The notes: generated from the sequence alone by a model not told the origin. Counted from the first letter of the stretch, positions 34,601-51,991 are shown. The stretch is DNA of 64,000 bases from Pneumocystis sp. 'macacae' (GCA_018127085.1 CM030720.1:1-64000), one strand, 5' to 3'. Translations and numbers: made by a program.

Positions 34601-37600
34601 TTGAAATATAAGATGTTTGCATTTTCACCCTTAATTGTTTTGACATATGTTTATCATTATCATAATTTAATATATTTGATATAAAATCATCTCTTCTTAT
34701 TATTCCTTGAACTGTTCTCCAACTATCAAATTTCTGACCAAGAAGAGTACAAACAGATTCCATAGTAAGCTTAATAACTTCGGGAGGATTAGTCATAGAT
34801 CTTACTTCAGTTAAATGTTGTTTTTTAATATCACCAACAAAACGGCGTGCTTCAGCCACTGCAGACTCTACCTTAGCTAAATCATTAGTCACTATTTCTT
34901 TTCGAGCATTAATTTTTTCTTCTTGAATATAAAGAGATTCTTGAATTTCTAAAGAAGTTATTTTTTTTTGTTCAGCTTCTTTCTGATTTTCAACAATACG
35001 CTTAAGCTTATCATTAGCTTGTATGTTTTTAATTTCTAATTGCTGTTGTTTTTCTGCTAGTTCTTGTTTTAATTTTAAAACTTCATTAAGTGTGTTTTGA
35101 AGTTTTTCGATACCAGAATTTAAATGTCGTTGTTGATCTTCTAGTTTTTCTCTTTTTTCTAAATAAAGTTGAACAAAATACTGCACAAAATCAATGAAAT
35201 GTCTAGGTGTTAAATATATTTCAATATTAGATTTTAAAAGTCTTTCATTAAGTTTATGTATTGAATAATGAATAAAAACAATAGAATCAAGAATAGCTTC
35301 GCGATAAGTAAATGACCCTCGTATATAAATAGTGGGGGGATTTGGAGGAGAGGTATAATCTAATTTTTCTAAATCCAAAGCAGAAGTAAGTTCAGTAGCG
35401 ACTTGGTAAAAAGCTTGCATAGGCCAATTTCCGAACCAATTTATAACACAACGGTTAAATAAAGCAGGAGATGCGAATGCTTTTTCCGATAATCCTTCAT
35501 TTAAAGGGTTCATTGTAAATACTACATGGAGATTTTTAGAAATTTGTTGAGAAAACCAATTATAAAGCTCATCTTGAGAATCCAAAAGAAGACCTTCTTT
35601 TTGTGTAGCTTCTTTGCAATTCGAAATAAGAGAAGCAAATTCTTCACCTTCAAAAAGACCAGTAATTTCAGAATTGGCAAGCAAAGTATTTATCCGTTCT
35701 AAAAAAGATGTAGAAAGTAGATTTGATTCATCAAGAATGAAACATATTTTCTCTCCTTTACATCCTGTCCGTAGTAGAATATGTTTCAAATCACTATCAA
35801 AGTCATCAGAGGAATATTTAGAATGAATTTTAAGTTGAAATGTTTTTAAGCCATTAATCCAAGCAACAAAACGAGACAATATTGTCTATAGTTTGTTACA
35901 TAAAAAAAATACGTTTACAAATGGTACTCACTTTTCCAGAACCACTGATTCCAATAAAGATTAAATGACCCTGAGATTGATTGAAAACCCTATCAATACG
36001 AAGAACATGATCTAAAATATCGTCAAATAGAATTAATGGGACATCAACTTCTTCTTCGCAAAAAGTTTTTAAACGTGCTTGAATATAATCATGAAGAGAT
36101 TCTTTATTTACAGGCAAATACTCTTTAGAAAGCCAATTTGAATACAATAATGGTCCATTAAAAGTAGAATCTAATAAATTAGGAAAATAGTCCAAAATTG
36201 TTCTTCTAGAAGTATCTTCTATCCATTGTTTTTCGTGATCATTAACTAAGCGATCCTGAAACAATCTTAACGATTCATGAAACCATAAGCGAACAAATTC
36301 ATATAAACTTAAAATCTCTAAAGGAAATATAATTTCATATATATTACGAACCCAACGCGTAAGTTCCCGTGGACTATAAACATAATGAGCATAATTATCA
36401 GGAGTGAACTTTTGTTTTAATAAAAGATAAAAATCAATCATTGCATATGTAAATTCTTTAGAATAACTTCTTAAATTTGGCATACACTTTAATATTGCTT
36501 TGTTAAAGGTTCCATATATTTGTATAAGAGATGTTTTCTCGGGATAGTCGACCATTATAACGAAAGAATGCCGTAAAAATCGATTACTAAAAACAACCCT
36601 TCCAACATCACTAGGAGGATTACAAGCACCTACAAACTGTATTCTTTCTAACTTAACCCATGCCTTAACTTTAAAACTCCAAAATTTCCCATGCTCAATT
36701 AATTGGCGTAAAAAATAAATAACCCTTTGAGTACCATAAGTATCAAGAACAGGTAAATTAATTTCATCACAAAAAATTACAAGCCAACGACCTAAAGATC
36801 TAGGTCTCATAATAACTTCATGAACAGTTTTCATGTATTCGCAATTTTGCTCTAAAGTTTTAATGATTAAATCAGGATTTGTAGTGCTAGAAAAATTAAG
36901 TATCAGTGCTTCTGTATTAGGTAACTTCTGTAGTACATTTAACAATATCATTGTTTTTCCAGAGCCAGGTGGACCACATAATATAAAAAATTTATGTTCA
37001 ATTAAACATAAATAGATTAATTCTTCATACCGAAGTATATCAACTGTTGGAATAATAAAGTCAGATTTAAAAAGCGAATGAATATCAATTTCAATGTTAG
37101 GTACTTTTATTTCCCATAACTCCCAATTTCCATATGGCAATGATACATCATAATCAATCAAATACCTATCATTAGAAAGTGTAGGAAGCTCAACAGTAGT
37201 AAATTGAATTATAAATTTTTCAAACTTCTGTCTTTCAATAAATTTACAATCCCCAGAAAAACACCATATAAGATATAATAGTATTTTTTTTGAGATATAT
37301 GTTTCAACATTTTGATTAGTTAGAGCAAACTCTTCATTGCGAGAATTATATCTCGCTAATTCTTTACAAGTTGCATTTATTAATGCGAACAAAGAGCTTA
37401 AGGACCTCGTTAAAGTAAAATCCATTATATGATCCAGCTTCTGAGCATATTCGATTGCTTGTGTAATCAATCCATTTTTTGAAAAAAATTCATCTAAAAC
37501 ATTTGCAACAATTTTTTGAATATCAAGTAAAATTATAGGGTTAAAAGAGAACGAAGTATCATCTTCAGCCTTTTCAAAAACTATAAAACGTAGTAGATTT

Positions 37601-40600
37601 AGATAATTATATAAAATCATATTTGGTTTAATAATTTCTTGATCAAACCAAATCATACCACATCTGCTTACTGTTGCTGGCGTTGCATATTTCAGAGTTT
37701 CTGTTTCAAAAAGAATTCTTACATTATCAGGAATATTTAAACGTTCACCATTCGGTAAAGTTAAAAGTTTATTATCATCTAATACACTAAAAAATATCAA
37801 AAAATATATAATTCGTAATTAATATACTTTCCTATTCAGACTTTCAGCCCATTCTGGATCAATATCACCATCAAAAATAATCCAATGCTTTTTCAATTGT
37901 TCTCTATGTAAGCTATTGATTATTTTTCTAATAATACCAGTGAATAAACCATCAGTCCACTCTCGAGTTATAGAATCAAGACTTCCATAAAGAACTTCTT
38001 TAGAAAAAACTTTAGGATCTATAATATGATATATAAATTTTGTTCCAGTAAGGTTTTCCAAACTCTTTAATAAAATAGTCCAAACTTTTGTTTTCCCTGT
38101 CCCCGAAGAGCCAACCATTATAATACCATAATGAATAGATTGAATCTGATATAGTTGTAAGATCTTGATTAGATAGTCATCATTAAGAAGTAATTTTTCA
38201 GATGCTGAAATTTTTTTAATTTCTTCTTCTAATTTAGTAAAGTCTGCTGGAATATAGTTTACATTTGGAAATAATTCCTTCTCTATTCTATTTAAAAGTT
38301 AATCAAACAAACATTAAAATTGTATATTATACTTTAATAAATTTTGCAAATCATTCTTTATTAATTTTGGCAATATTGTCTCTTTTAAACTTTGAACTAT
38401 AATATCAGTTTCTAATGTATCTTGAGAAATATTATTTTCTTTTTTTCTATGATTTAAAGATCTTTTAAGATTTCCAGAAGTAATCAAGACATCTTTTAAT
38501 GCTCTTAATCCAAAATCATAATGAGGTTGGAAAGATAACTCTGTAGCACATTTTTCAAAAAAAGGTACAATACTAGATGCAAGTTCTTTAGCCATTAAAA
38601 ACCCTTGAGAATACAATGTAACTTGAGCAATCATTTCTTTATCGGGTCGTGACATACACACACTCCTAAAAAGTTTTTTTAAATTTTCAGGAAGATTTGA
38701 TCTTCCAGCATATCCAGGATTCATAGTTACAAAAATACCAGTTTCTGGATTCACTTTAATTTTTTTGTTAATCAATTCAATTTGAATATAATCATTTTCC
38801 TGATTATTTCTTAAAGCTAATTGAATAAATTGAATTTGTTGTGAAATTGCACTAAGAATTTTTTCTTCCAAACGATTAAATTCATCAAAACAACACCAAG
38901 CGCCAATTTGGCAAACCCCAAGAAGTATTCTTCCCATTGTTTGGAAATCAAATGCATCATCACAACAAAACACCTGTACAAACTTTCCTAAATGAGCACC
39001 TAACGCTTTTACAGACTCAGTTTTCCCTACAATATAATCAATAGAACAGAATAGAATAAATTGTTTGAATACCTGTTCCTGCTGGACCAAAAGGTGACCC
39101 ACCAAGTCTTTGCTTTAAAGCTTGAGTAAGAGTAAGAAAGCATTTATCATTTAAAGAAGTTTGAACTAATTTATCTGGTATACCAAGATATTCAAATCCA
39201 TAATCAAAACTAATATTTCCTATTAAAACTTGGAGACTTTTTATATTAGATTTATCTTTAAAGTTAAATCTCATTTGATATTCCCATTTAAATTTTTTTG
39301 AAGAGATATTTTCTTCTAACAGAATATTTATTATACTTCTTTGATAAACTAAACACGTAATTAAATTTTCTGATTTTTTGCGTTGTATAATATTAATATT
39401 ATTGAGTACTAAAATTGAAAGTATATTTAAAAAAACATCAAGACATGATAAATTATATTCCAACAGTTTTTCATCATAAACATTTGAATTGAATAAAGCA
39501 ATTTCTATATTTTCTGTCCAAATAATTTGTGACGCAACAACAATAATTTGTGCAGGATACTTATCAAGGAAATTAAGTAAATAAGAATCATTTAAGTTAA
39601 TATTTCCATAAAGACCTTTAAAATCATTTATAGAAGATTCCAACAAATAAGCAAGTGTATTTTTAATTTCACTATCTAATAAAGTTAACCATTCATTAAT
39701 TTTTGAAGTCTTAGATAAATCTATAGGATTTTTTAAAAAAACTGTTTCACCCTCTTTAGATGAAAAACCTCTAATTGTGATGGAATCATTATCTAAAATT
39801 AAATTATATAACCCAGAAAACATTTTGCAAAAATGTTTTTGAATTCTTTTGATATCATTACTATTCCCAATCATTTCTAACAAATCTTCATCACCAATAA
39901 AATAAAACCGAGGAAACAAAACTCGCTCTCTTTCTAAATATTCGGTAAGAGCTTTTTGTATTTTCTGAAGCAAATCTAATAATCTTTCCATAGATCTATC
40001 AATATTCGGAATAGATAATATATCAAGTACAAAAGAAGATTTATAAACTTTTTTCATTATTGTAAGAAATTCTGAACTTATATTTTCAAATCTCTGAGAC
40101 TCTATAGGTAATAAATGTTTGATATCAACATTTCCTGAGAAAATTCCTTCTAAATATACCCATTGCCTTTGAACATCTGCCCATAGATCAAACAAAACAT
40201 GTATTTTATTAAGACGATATTCCCATGATGACGCATCTTCTTGAAATATTTTATAATATGGAGAGCTTTTCATAGCTGAAAAAGAATTAAGATCATCAAT
40301 ACATTTCGTAAAAAGATCATCCCAGTTACAAATCAACTTACATATATTTCGATAATTAAGTAAATTCAAAGAATAATTTGACCAGGTCTCACGCACCTAA
40401 AAATATTAAAACACAAATAAATATATTGAGAAGTACATTTTTGATAAATTCCTCTAGTATCATTTCTCCTCGAGCATCTGATATAATATTCATAATAGTA
40501 TTTTTATTGGTTATAAGATCTAATTTCCAAAGATCACCTATAGTAAGAGAGGCCAGAATAATATGTTTTTGAGGTTTAAGAAGTTTAAAAAGCCTTTCCC

Positions 40601-43600
40601 AATGCCTTTCTTTTATAAATTGTGCTTTAAGTTCCGATATAAGATAATTGACTTTGATATATTGACGGAGTAAGTTTTGTATATGTTCAAATGCTATATA
40701 TTGCCTAACGGAACTAGGCATTTCTTTTGCAATATTTAATAAATTGTCCAAGGATTGTCGAATTTTCCTAGGAATAACAAGGCTCCAAGGAGTTTCCATT
40801 AATTCGTTTAATGATTTCCAAAGAGTATTAATAGCAGACCATACAGACTTAAAATCAACTACTTCTTCCAAAACAGCAGGGAGATGATTATCCAAAATAC
40901 TGTCAAGGTTAAGAGCTTCTTTGGCTTTTACAATAGAGTTTTTCTCATTAATTAGTAAATTGATTTTTAATTCAAATTCAGAAAGCATATTAAACACTAG
41001 CAAAGGATCAAGATCACCTGAAACAGGTTTCTGCTCATTCCAGTCATTAACAGCTAAAGATATTTTTGACGAAACAATTTGATCTTCTGTAATTATTTTT
41101 GTTTTTAAAATATCTAAAAATAGTTAAAAATATAAATATATTGATTTATATACCGATTTGATCAGTCATAAGTAAAGTTTTTCGGCCCAATATATCAGAT
41201 AACATTCCCCATTCGGCTTCAATTTGGTCAATATAAAGCCAATCATTACCAAAATGATATCTTTGTCTAGATAAAACTGTTTGTCCTTGCTGGTATAATG
41301 AAATTAATTCTTTATATTCCTTTATCTGCTCTTTACATTGCTGAACAGTAGTAATAAAAGAAATAGTCTTTTCTATCGAATTTTCAAGAGACTGCGATTC
41401 TAAATTATGTCTCATTTTAATCATTCGAGAATAAAGTTCTTTCATGTTTTCAGAAAGTTTACTAGAAAACTTATTTAATATATCCTTTTGCCAAGAATCA
41501 TATTTAGAATTTATCCTATTTTGAACCTGCTCATAATCTATAACCAGAATTCCAAAAGAATGTGAAGTTTCAGTAGTATCGAAAGTAGAACGAGATTTCC
41601 GTATTTCTCGTAAGATCTGTAGCCATTTCACTAAATCATTTCCGAGGAGAGTAGAGACATTGTCTGACTGCAAATCCCAGAGTGATTGAAATTGAAACCA
41701 TTTTTCAATATAAATATTTATCTCATTGTGGACCTTAAGAATGGATGAATAAACATTAGATAAGTAAGAACTGGTTATTCTCGAAAGCTAATATGGATTA
41801 ATATTAATTAAATAAAAGATATGTTTTACTAAATATTTATATGTAGGTGTTTCTATATTTTGACCAACTAATGAATTAAGATTAAGATTTATTTGATACC
41901 GAAAAGCAATAATTTTTTTCTGTTTACATACAATATCTATAAACTTAGCTAATCTACGTAAAATATCACGGTTTTTACCTATCCAATTATGAAAATGCTT
42001 GAACCAATACAATTTAGACCTTTCAATAGAAGGCTGTAAAAACATTAATTGATTACGAATATGTATTTTATAGGTAAATTGTTGAAATTTAGGAACTATA
42101 TGGTTATCTAATTTAGTGGAACAAAGATTTATATAATTCATTCGCTCTTTCTCAGAACTTAAATCAGTTACTTTTCTAAATGAAGTAAACTTTTTAACCC
42201 ATAATTGAGAAGATTGAATAATTCGTTCTATTAATATATTTTCAATTCTATGATTAAGATTATCAACCCAAAAATTTAAATTAGAAAAGTTTTCAAAATT
42301 TAAACGATCAATCTAAAATATTAATACTATTTATAAAAACAAAAATGATACCTCTCTTTGAATATTTTCAAGAATAGAACTAAACGATTCTTGATTATAA
42401 ACACAAGTATTCAATTCTTTCAATTCATTGATAATGATATTATATGAATTGAATAAAATACTTGTTTTTTCATTAAGTGTCGAAACTGATAAAGAAAAAT
42501 CACGTACAAAAAGAACATACCTGTTTTCACGTTGAGCACTATTATATTTTTCAATATTAACATTAGAATAATCCAATGCTCGTATATGGTTATCATATGA
42601 ATAGATAAAAGACTCCCAATTTAAATTCATTCCTTTTGATACAAGATTTTGTATATCATTTTGATATCCAGCAAGTAAAATAGAAATATCATTTATATTT
42701 GATATTTTTTCATTAATTTGAATATAATTTCGAACAGTTTCCATAAGAGTTATAATATATGGATAAAGCCTTTTGACTTCCTTTGAAATGTTATTTATAA
42801 AATGGGGTATCGAAAAATTTAGCCATTGAAGATTTTGAACTTCTTTGAATAAAATAATAATTTGATAATCAAAATTGAGTTTTAGTTCTAATTTACCACC
42901 TAATGTGCGATTTTGAACTACTTTAAGTAATTTTCCAGATATAGATAGATTTTTTCGTGTAATATCTTGAAGCCATGCCTCATAAATCTAAATAGGTAAA
43001 AATTGTATTATAAATTTAAATAAGTATACCTGATGAGCATTAAGTTTTTTTTTGAATACTAAACTATCTGTTTGCAATTTCTGGGCCTCTGTATACAATT
43101 CCCAGCCCTTTCCAAGAACATTTTCAAGATTTTTCATGTATGTATCTAATTGTTGCTCAATTCGTTTTATCCAAATAATAGTGCCAGAAACTGGAGGAAT
43201 ATCACGTAATTGGGCTATCAAGTATGATTCTGAGTTGATATATTGTTTTTTAAATCGACTATGCAAACTAGCTATATCAGATTTTACATTATTAATAAGT
43301 TGTGTCTGATATTCTTGTATAGCGCCACGAATTTTTGGCCTAATAAATAACGGATTAAACTTAGAAAAAATCATAAACATTTCATTAGCAGTTTTTGTAA
43401 TACCTAACCTATCCCTTAAATTATTTATAATAATATTTTCAATTTTGGAAATTCGATCATTGTAATTATTTTCTGAAACTACCCATAATCTTGTGCCTTC
43501 TGGAGAAATATCCAATACATCAACTGTAGTTAAAAGAGAATATGCTTCTGAAATCTCACTCACAATATTTATATCAGTAATTTTGTCAAATCCGGAATAT

Positions 43601-45289
43601 TTTTTATCAGAAGATAATTTAGATGTTTCTAAAACATTAACAATTGTGCTTTGTAATTGCTCATGTCCCTGCCTAAATGTTTTTATATACGCTAACCTTT
43701 CCTGAGTTTTAAGATGTTGCGAAACAATTTTTATAGGAATAAACTTTTCACTACGTTTGCGAGTAACTTCTCTTGCCATATTTGTAAATTCTTTTAAATA
43801 ATCATCCCATGTTTGAAATATATCATCAGTTAATTTCATCAATTTTTTAAAATATGTATATTCAAGGTGCATTAATTTTTGACTACCAAGTAAATTTTGA
43901 ATACGAGTATTTAAATCAGAAGAAATGGCTTCTACCAAAGGTAAAACTCTACGGATTGGATAAGGACAAATCCTAAGTTTCTTATTAAGATGGTTAAATA
44001 TTTGAATAATAGCTTTTTGAACTTTATCCAATGATGTTGCTGTTAAAAGTTCATCTATAGGAAATTCTCTCATTAATTGATTATATTTAGAGACTTCGTG
44101 TATCAGAAGTAAATATATTAAACAAAATCATTATACCTTTTTCACTGGCTTCTTTTAAACCAGTATCAGCAGTAAAACTAACCGTAGTATGAAATCGTTT
44201 AGCGTGTTTCAAGATTTCTAAGGTCAAAACAATACCATCACTTTTAAGTTGTTTTTCAATATTTTCCAATGACATTTCCATATTTAGCCAAAAATTAATT
44301 TCTTGTGATGCTGTACCAGACGCAGGATCATGTGAAATTCTTGTAATTGTTTGGATCGATTTGATCCAAAAATTAACATTTGATTGAAGACTATTAAGAA
44401 ATACAGTATCTGTTAAAAGATTACTTGGAAAAGAATGTACCGAAGGTTGTATATTTTGCTTCTGAGACTATATAATTAAGGAAAAGAATAATATAAAAAA
44501 TATTTAAACACCTCAATAATAAATTTTTCTATTTCTGGATGAATTACTAAAGACATTTTCGGTATTTCTACATTTTGCTGCAAATTTAATAGTGATAGTT
44601 CTAATTCAACAATTTTCTTTTTCACTACAGAAAATCCTAATTTTTTAATAATATATATATATTGAAAATAACTAACCTGATCTATAATCGGTTTCTAAAG
44701 ACTTCGTACTATTAAATACTTTATCTTCTTTTTCTTTTACAAATGAATCAAAACAAGGCGAAAGTACTGAATGAATTAATGTATAGAAGGCTTTATATGG
44801 AGTCATAGACGTAGATGATCTTCTTTCCTGGGACCATACAGGAATATTAAGTATCTGAAGCTGATCCTGAAGCATCATTATTGGGTTAAACTGTTCAAAA
44901 CATTTAATTAATGCAAGTATAGCTACAGTTTGTGTTGAAGGAGATAATTCCAAATTAAGATAATAATTATATGAAACAGAATTATTGTCTATTTTCTTTA
45001 AGATTGAGAAAATTTTTTTATTTTAATGAGTATTACCTATATCATCTATTAAATTTTCAACATTCTTCACAATGTAAAGTACAGTTAATGTTGTATCTGA
45101 AATAAATTTTGCACATTTGTGTAAACAATCATCAGATGTTACAAGATATTTATTTATATCATGTTCATTTGCATTTAAAACTACTCCAACAAGACTAGAT
45201 ATGAAGTCAATTAGCACTTTTAAATTAAATGTTGAAATATAAGCAGAATCATCCAACGGAATAGAAGATGTTATATGTTCGATTGACAT
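31622..45289 (-). CDS. dhc1: Cytoplasmic dynein heavy chain
   Basis: This is a 13.7-kb gene with at least a dozen short introns and about 4,200-4,300 residues by estimate. The order is a tail (45289 to ~40400), linker, then six AAA modules. AAA1 has GPAGTGKTES and [11 protein letters not shown]2 has [10 protein letters not shown] and [12 protein letters not shown]3 has CGPPGSGKT and CDEINLP; AAA4 has ISGSGKT and ILDESN. The stalk coiled coil and microtubule-binding region ([21 protein letters not shown]) lie near 35180-34300, followed by AAA5 and AAA6. The MTBD and GIIRRDDFI match cytoplasmic dynein 1, the minus-end motor for nuclear and spindle positioning. Introns split the P-loops of AAA1 (39027-39072) and AAA4 (35886-35931). 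The last intron (31681-31725) is followed by only about 20 codons, so the long metazoan-type C-terminal domain is missing, as in yeasts. Confidence 0.93.
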
Positions 45290-45441
45290 GCTAAAATGAA
45301 TATCTTACAAATAAAATTAAATACTTAATATTTGTATTTAAAAATCTAATCTTTGAATAAAAAACATGAGAATTTCTAAAATTTACATAACGTTAGAATC
45401 TGAAATTTGAAAAAATAAATATAAAATAACAATATAATTAA

Positions 45442-45525
45442 TTGATAATACAATGAGTCGATAATACAATAAATAATACAATAAACTAGTGATACAATAA
45501 ATCATTAACATAATAAATTAATTAA
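45442..45525. repeat. Imperfect short tandem repeat in dynein-syf1 spacer
   Basis: Several imperfect copies of a (G)ATAATACAATAA-like unit occur here in a row. They lie in the 283-bp spacer between the dynein start and the syf1 stop. Confidence 0.5.
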
Positions 45526-45572
45526 TATTATAATGAACTAATAAGTTAATAATATAACAATAATATTTTTCA

Positions 45573-48500
45573 TTAGTCATTCTCAAGATCAATTGCATCA
45601 GGGTTATCGGTAGAAAATGTTTGTGATAGAGAAGGTTCTGAATGTTGATTTGTAATGGGACCCGTAGAAGAGCTATTTTTTGTAAGAAATATAAATAAGT
45701 AATGTTTTTACTTTCCTGACAAACCCAGGCAAAATTTTTGATTTCTCTAATGCAGATATTGGATCATCAGTTAATGTAGATGTTTCAAGAGTAAGCTGTG
45801 CAGTGGCCTGATTAACAATGTAATCAACATTGGAACTAAAACTATGTAAATAATGATAATATGAGTATAAGACAATACTTATAATCCAATTGAACACTTC
45901 TTTTTGTTCTTAGCATTCTTGCATACGTGTCTTCATTACCATGCTTTACTTCAAATTCATGCCATATTTCCCAAAAAGAAGCTACTGCTTTAGGATGATA
46001 AAACTGCGAAGCTAACAAAAATAAATAATATTTCTGTATAAATGCTCTTTACCATATGTATATATAGCACGAGCTCTGTCAATTTCTCCAACGGATCTTT
46101 CCATTTCAGCAAACTTTAAACACATATCTCTTGCATCTTTGTCAGGGAGAACATTAATTGCCCTAATTTGTCAGAACAATAGACATAAAAATAAAATTTG
46201 ACCTTTCATATATAGGTCTTGTTGATATAAGACCATAATTTACCCTTAATTTAGATATATAATATCTAAACATCTTTTATAATTAGTATCAGAAGAAAAT
46301 ATAAATTTATCTTACATCGGCTTTATCTTCCTCGGAAACCATTTCTGTAGCTAATAAAATATTTGAAAAATATTTAAGAAAAAGTAGTATATACCCTGAT
46401 GATATAAATTCATCGCGTGTCTCATTAAGCCATATTTTTCTTCAAAATTTCCATACATTAAAAAAATCGGTCTACACATATTTGAGGGACATCCTTTAAG
46501 AGATTGTTCAAAAAGATCTCTGGTCCTTTCAACTTTCGTACCACCCTTAGAATTTAATCGAACTTATCATTACCATGAATAAAACTTACATAACGTTTTA
46601 TAAATTTACTCTATTATTATTAATACTATCAAAAAAAGAAAAAAATACCAAATATAAGTTCCAAATTTCAAAAACAACAGGATAACTAAATAATTCGACT
46701 CCTCTTTGATATACCTGTAATGCTTCAGTATTATAACAAAGTTGTAGGGAAAATTACTTTGAAACTTTCTTCAAAATATTTATTTTCTTCAAGAAAATTT
46801 GCATAATTAATTATAGTTTGAGGTGTAGCAATTTTTAGAGATAATATTTTATCATAAACATCTTTTGTAGAATTAATTGTTCCAACACTCTCTTCAAGAT
46901 CAACATAAAACATCCAAAGTTTTGTTGACTTATGAACACGTTGTTGAGGAGTTAATTTCTAAATTGATCAATATTTAAAAAAAATATTTTGAAGAAACCT
47001 CATCAAAATAGTCAACATTAGTTTTTTCAGGAGAATTAGTCGCTTTTTTCATAATTTTTACGGCTTGATCAAAATTATTATTTCGAAGTTCAAGTTCTGC
47101 CCATTCACACCAAATATCTACAAGTTCATTTACACTTTTAAATGGAACAAGGACGGCTTTCCCCATAATTATTCTTGCTGTATCAAGATCACCATTTTTT
47201 TCGAAAAATTTTGCAAAATTAATAAAAAGTGTGCTAAATTTCCCTACAGCTTTTTTCGGATCTATAGTTTTAATAGCATCAATATAAGTTTCTACAATTT
47301 TTTCTTCAACATCCTTCCAAAGCCCTGCTCTTTTTTCCCATTCAATAACATTATATGGATTCTGTCGAAGTAATACATCATTTATAAGAAATGGTCTTCG
47401 ATTCATCAATTGTTCAAACCGGCTCATCCTAATATCTAAATCCAAACATCTATTAGGATCAGTATATTCTATTCGGTCTTCTCTTGATATTTCTTCTAAA
47501 GTCCTTGATATAATGGATTCCTCAAATTCCACATATGTATCAAAAATTTGGGTAAAATCTCGAACAGTAACAACATTAACAATACCTTCTTCAAAAACAT
47601 CACGAGCCTATCAATATTAAAAAAAATATATAAAAATATATCATACTTTCTCAAAATCTCCCATTGTAATGAAATAAGTTGCCAAACTTGTCCAAAATTT
47701 CCCTTGTTGATCAGTAAAACGTTTTATGGCAGACCTTAATATTTTTTCTACATTTATTCCTTTAACTTTATCTGGATGTTTTGTTATAAGTTCTGAAAAC
47801 TCAACCCAATGATGAAAATAGCTTTTCCCTTGAATCGATTCAAATCCTGGATTATTAAGTAAAACTATATATTGAAACGCTGCTTCATCATAACACTCCA
47901 TTTCTATTAATAACTCTATAAACTCTTCAATCATTTCAGGAAAAATCTAAATATTTTAAATATACTAGATAGATATATATATGTATATACCATAACATAA
48001 CGTCTCCAGACTTTAACTGCTGTTTTCCCTGATGCGGAACGAGAAAAATCTTTGTAAAGCTTCCATATTCTTTCATGTTGTGTAACAGGTAAAGTTCTAA
48101 GAGCTCTATCAAACGTTCGTCGAGTTTGAGTAATTTTACATTGTTTCATAAGAAATTCTAAATAATCCATCCAAACCCGAGGCATCTAAAATTTAACTAT
48201 GTTAGTTACGTATAAACTGAACCATTAAAAAGTACCTTATTAAGCAAGAATAGAGCTCTTTCATAACATAAATTTACCTTTTCATATTCTTGTTCATATC
48301 TGGCAGAATTTAATCCTTCTAAATGACGTTTCCGAAGACCTAAATACTGTCGCCAAAGCTTGTAGCTCCCAGGAAGATCTAAACAGGCTCTTTCATGAAT
48401 AAAAACCTGTTCATGAATTGGCTGATCTGCTTTATGTTTAATATATCGCATCCATGAGCTTAAAGAAAACGGATTTCGAACAAGCTCTTTTTCATATGCA

Positions 48501-48589
48501 TCATCTTCTTCTGAAATATGATAAATTTCAGTATCTACTGAAGAAATGCATTTTTCATTATCATCTAATGATAAACACTGATTCTCCAT
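45573..48589 (-). CDS. syf1: Pre-mRNA-splicing factor Syf1 (HAT-repeat protein, Prp19 complex)
   Basis: Translation gives an array of HAT (half-a-TPR) repeats typical of Syf1/XAB2/Cwf3. The N-terminal part reads YEKELVRNPFSLSSWMRYI, HEQVFIHERACLDLPGSYKLW and PRVWMDYLEFLM. Toward the C-terminus come ASQFYHPKAVASFWEIWHEF and EVKHGNEDTYARML, then a short acidic end (NPDAIDLEND). The first exons are 48236-48589, 47991-48185, 47647-47946 and a fourth starting at 47607, all in phase 0; several small exons follow. Syf1 is a scaffold of the NineTeen/Prp19 complex that stabilises the activated spliceosome. The ATG at 48589 is chosen because the conserved N-terminus follows it and it precedes the first donor. 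I did not trace every internal exon. Confidence 0.9.
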
Positions 48590-48732
48590 TATTAGAAATT
48601 TTAAATGTGTCGTTGAAAAGTGGTTTGATCGGAAGAGATTTTCATATATATAATAAAAGCGTGTATAATTATACAAAAACTAAAAGTAAAAAATATAATA
48701 AATATGTATATTAAACAAAAATCATTTATCTA

Positions 48733-51231
<2,499 letters not shown>

Positions 51232-51310
51232 GAAACAATAATTGCAAAAGATGTTGTTATAGCAACAGTTAACCTCATTTTAAAACTCTGTATTTCTAAT
51301 TGTATTTGAA
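51232..51310. promoter_or_regulatory. 79-bp bidirectional promoter
   Basis: Only 79 bp separate the start codons of dbp4 (- strand) and the J-domain gene (+ strand), so both genes must share or overlap promoter elements and 5' UTRs. No clear TATA box or known site was recognised. Confidence 0.6.
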
Positions 51311-51991
51311 ATGGAAAATGCTGATGAAATAGATAAGATTTTAGCAAATGAAGATGCTGAATTTGCAAAAGTAAATAAAAAAAGTATATTTTCGTTTTTT
51401 TCTACTCTAATAATTGTTTTTTAGGATCAAGAAATTGAAAGAATTTTAAATGCGTTTCGTTTAGATGCATATTCTATCTTAGAACTTCAACCAGGTGTTA
51501 GTACAGCATGCATCCAGAATACATTCCGTAAAAAATCGCTTTTAATTCATCCGGATAAGACAAAAAATCCTAAAGCACCGGATGCATTTGATATACTTAA
51601 AAAGGCTGAATCAGACTTAATGGATCCTAAGATCCGTGAAAAGCTCGATACAGCATTTGCTACTGCAAGAAAAATGCTTATAAAAGAACGAAAATGGGAT
51701 TTAGATCATCCAGAACTAACAAGTAAAGCTTTTCAAGCTGATGTACGAGAAAGAACAAAATATGTATTGATTGATGATGAGCTTCGAAAAAGAAAAGCAC
51801 GTCAAATTCAAATGGCAGAAGAAGGTAGACAGAAAAAGCGTCTTGAAGAAGAAGCAGAAGAACGAAAACGGAAAAAAGAATTTGAAAAGGCTTGGGAAGA
51901 AAATCGGGAAAATAGAATTAATAATTGGCGTGATTTTCAAAAATCTGGTCCCCGAAAAAAAAAACGGCAAAAAGAAAAAAGCCTTGGTTAG
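51311..51991 (+). CDS. spf31: J-domain splicing-associated protein (DNAJC8/Spf31 type)
   Basis: Two exons, 51311-51370 and 51425-51991, are separated by a 54-nt intron (GTAAAT..TTAG) and give 208 residues. The J domain (about residues 30-90) carries the HPDK motif (LIHPDKTKNP) and starts DAYSILELQPGVS, as in DNAJC8/Spf31. After it comes KWDLDHPELTSKAF and a long Lys/Glu/Arg-rich helix, ending KKKRQKEK. The family is associated with spliceosomal complexes and with chaperone (Hsp70) contact through HPD. The length is near the ~250 residues of animal DNAJC8 and close to fission yeast Spf31. It would be nuclear. Confidence 0.88.

Noticed and set aside
47065..47373. 102-codon + strand frame
   Set aside because: Antisense of Syf1 HAT repeats.
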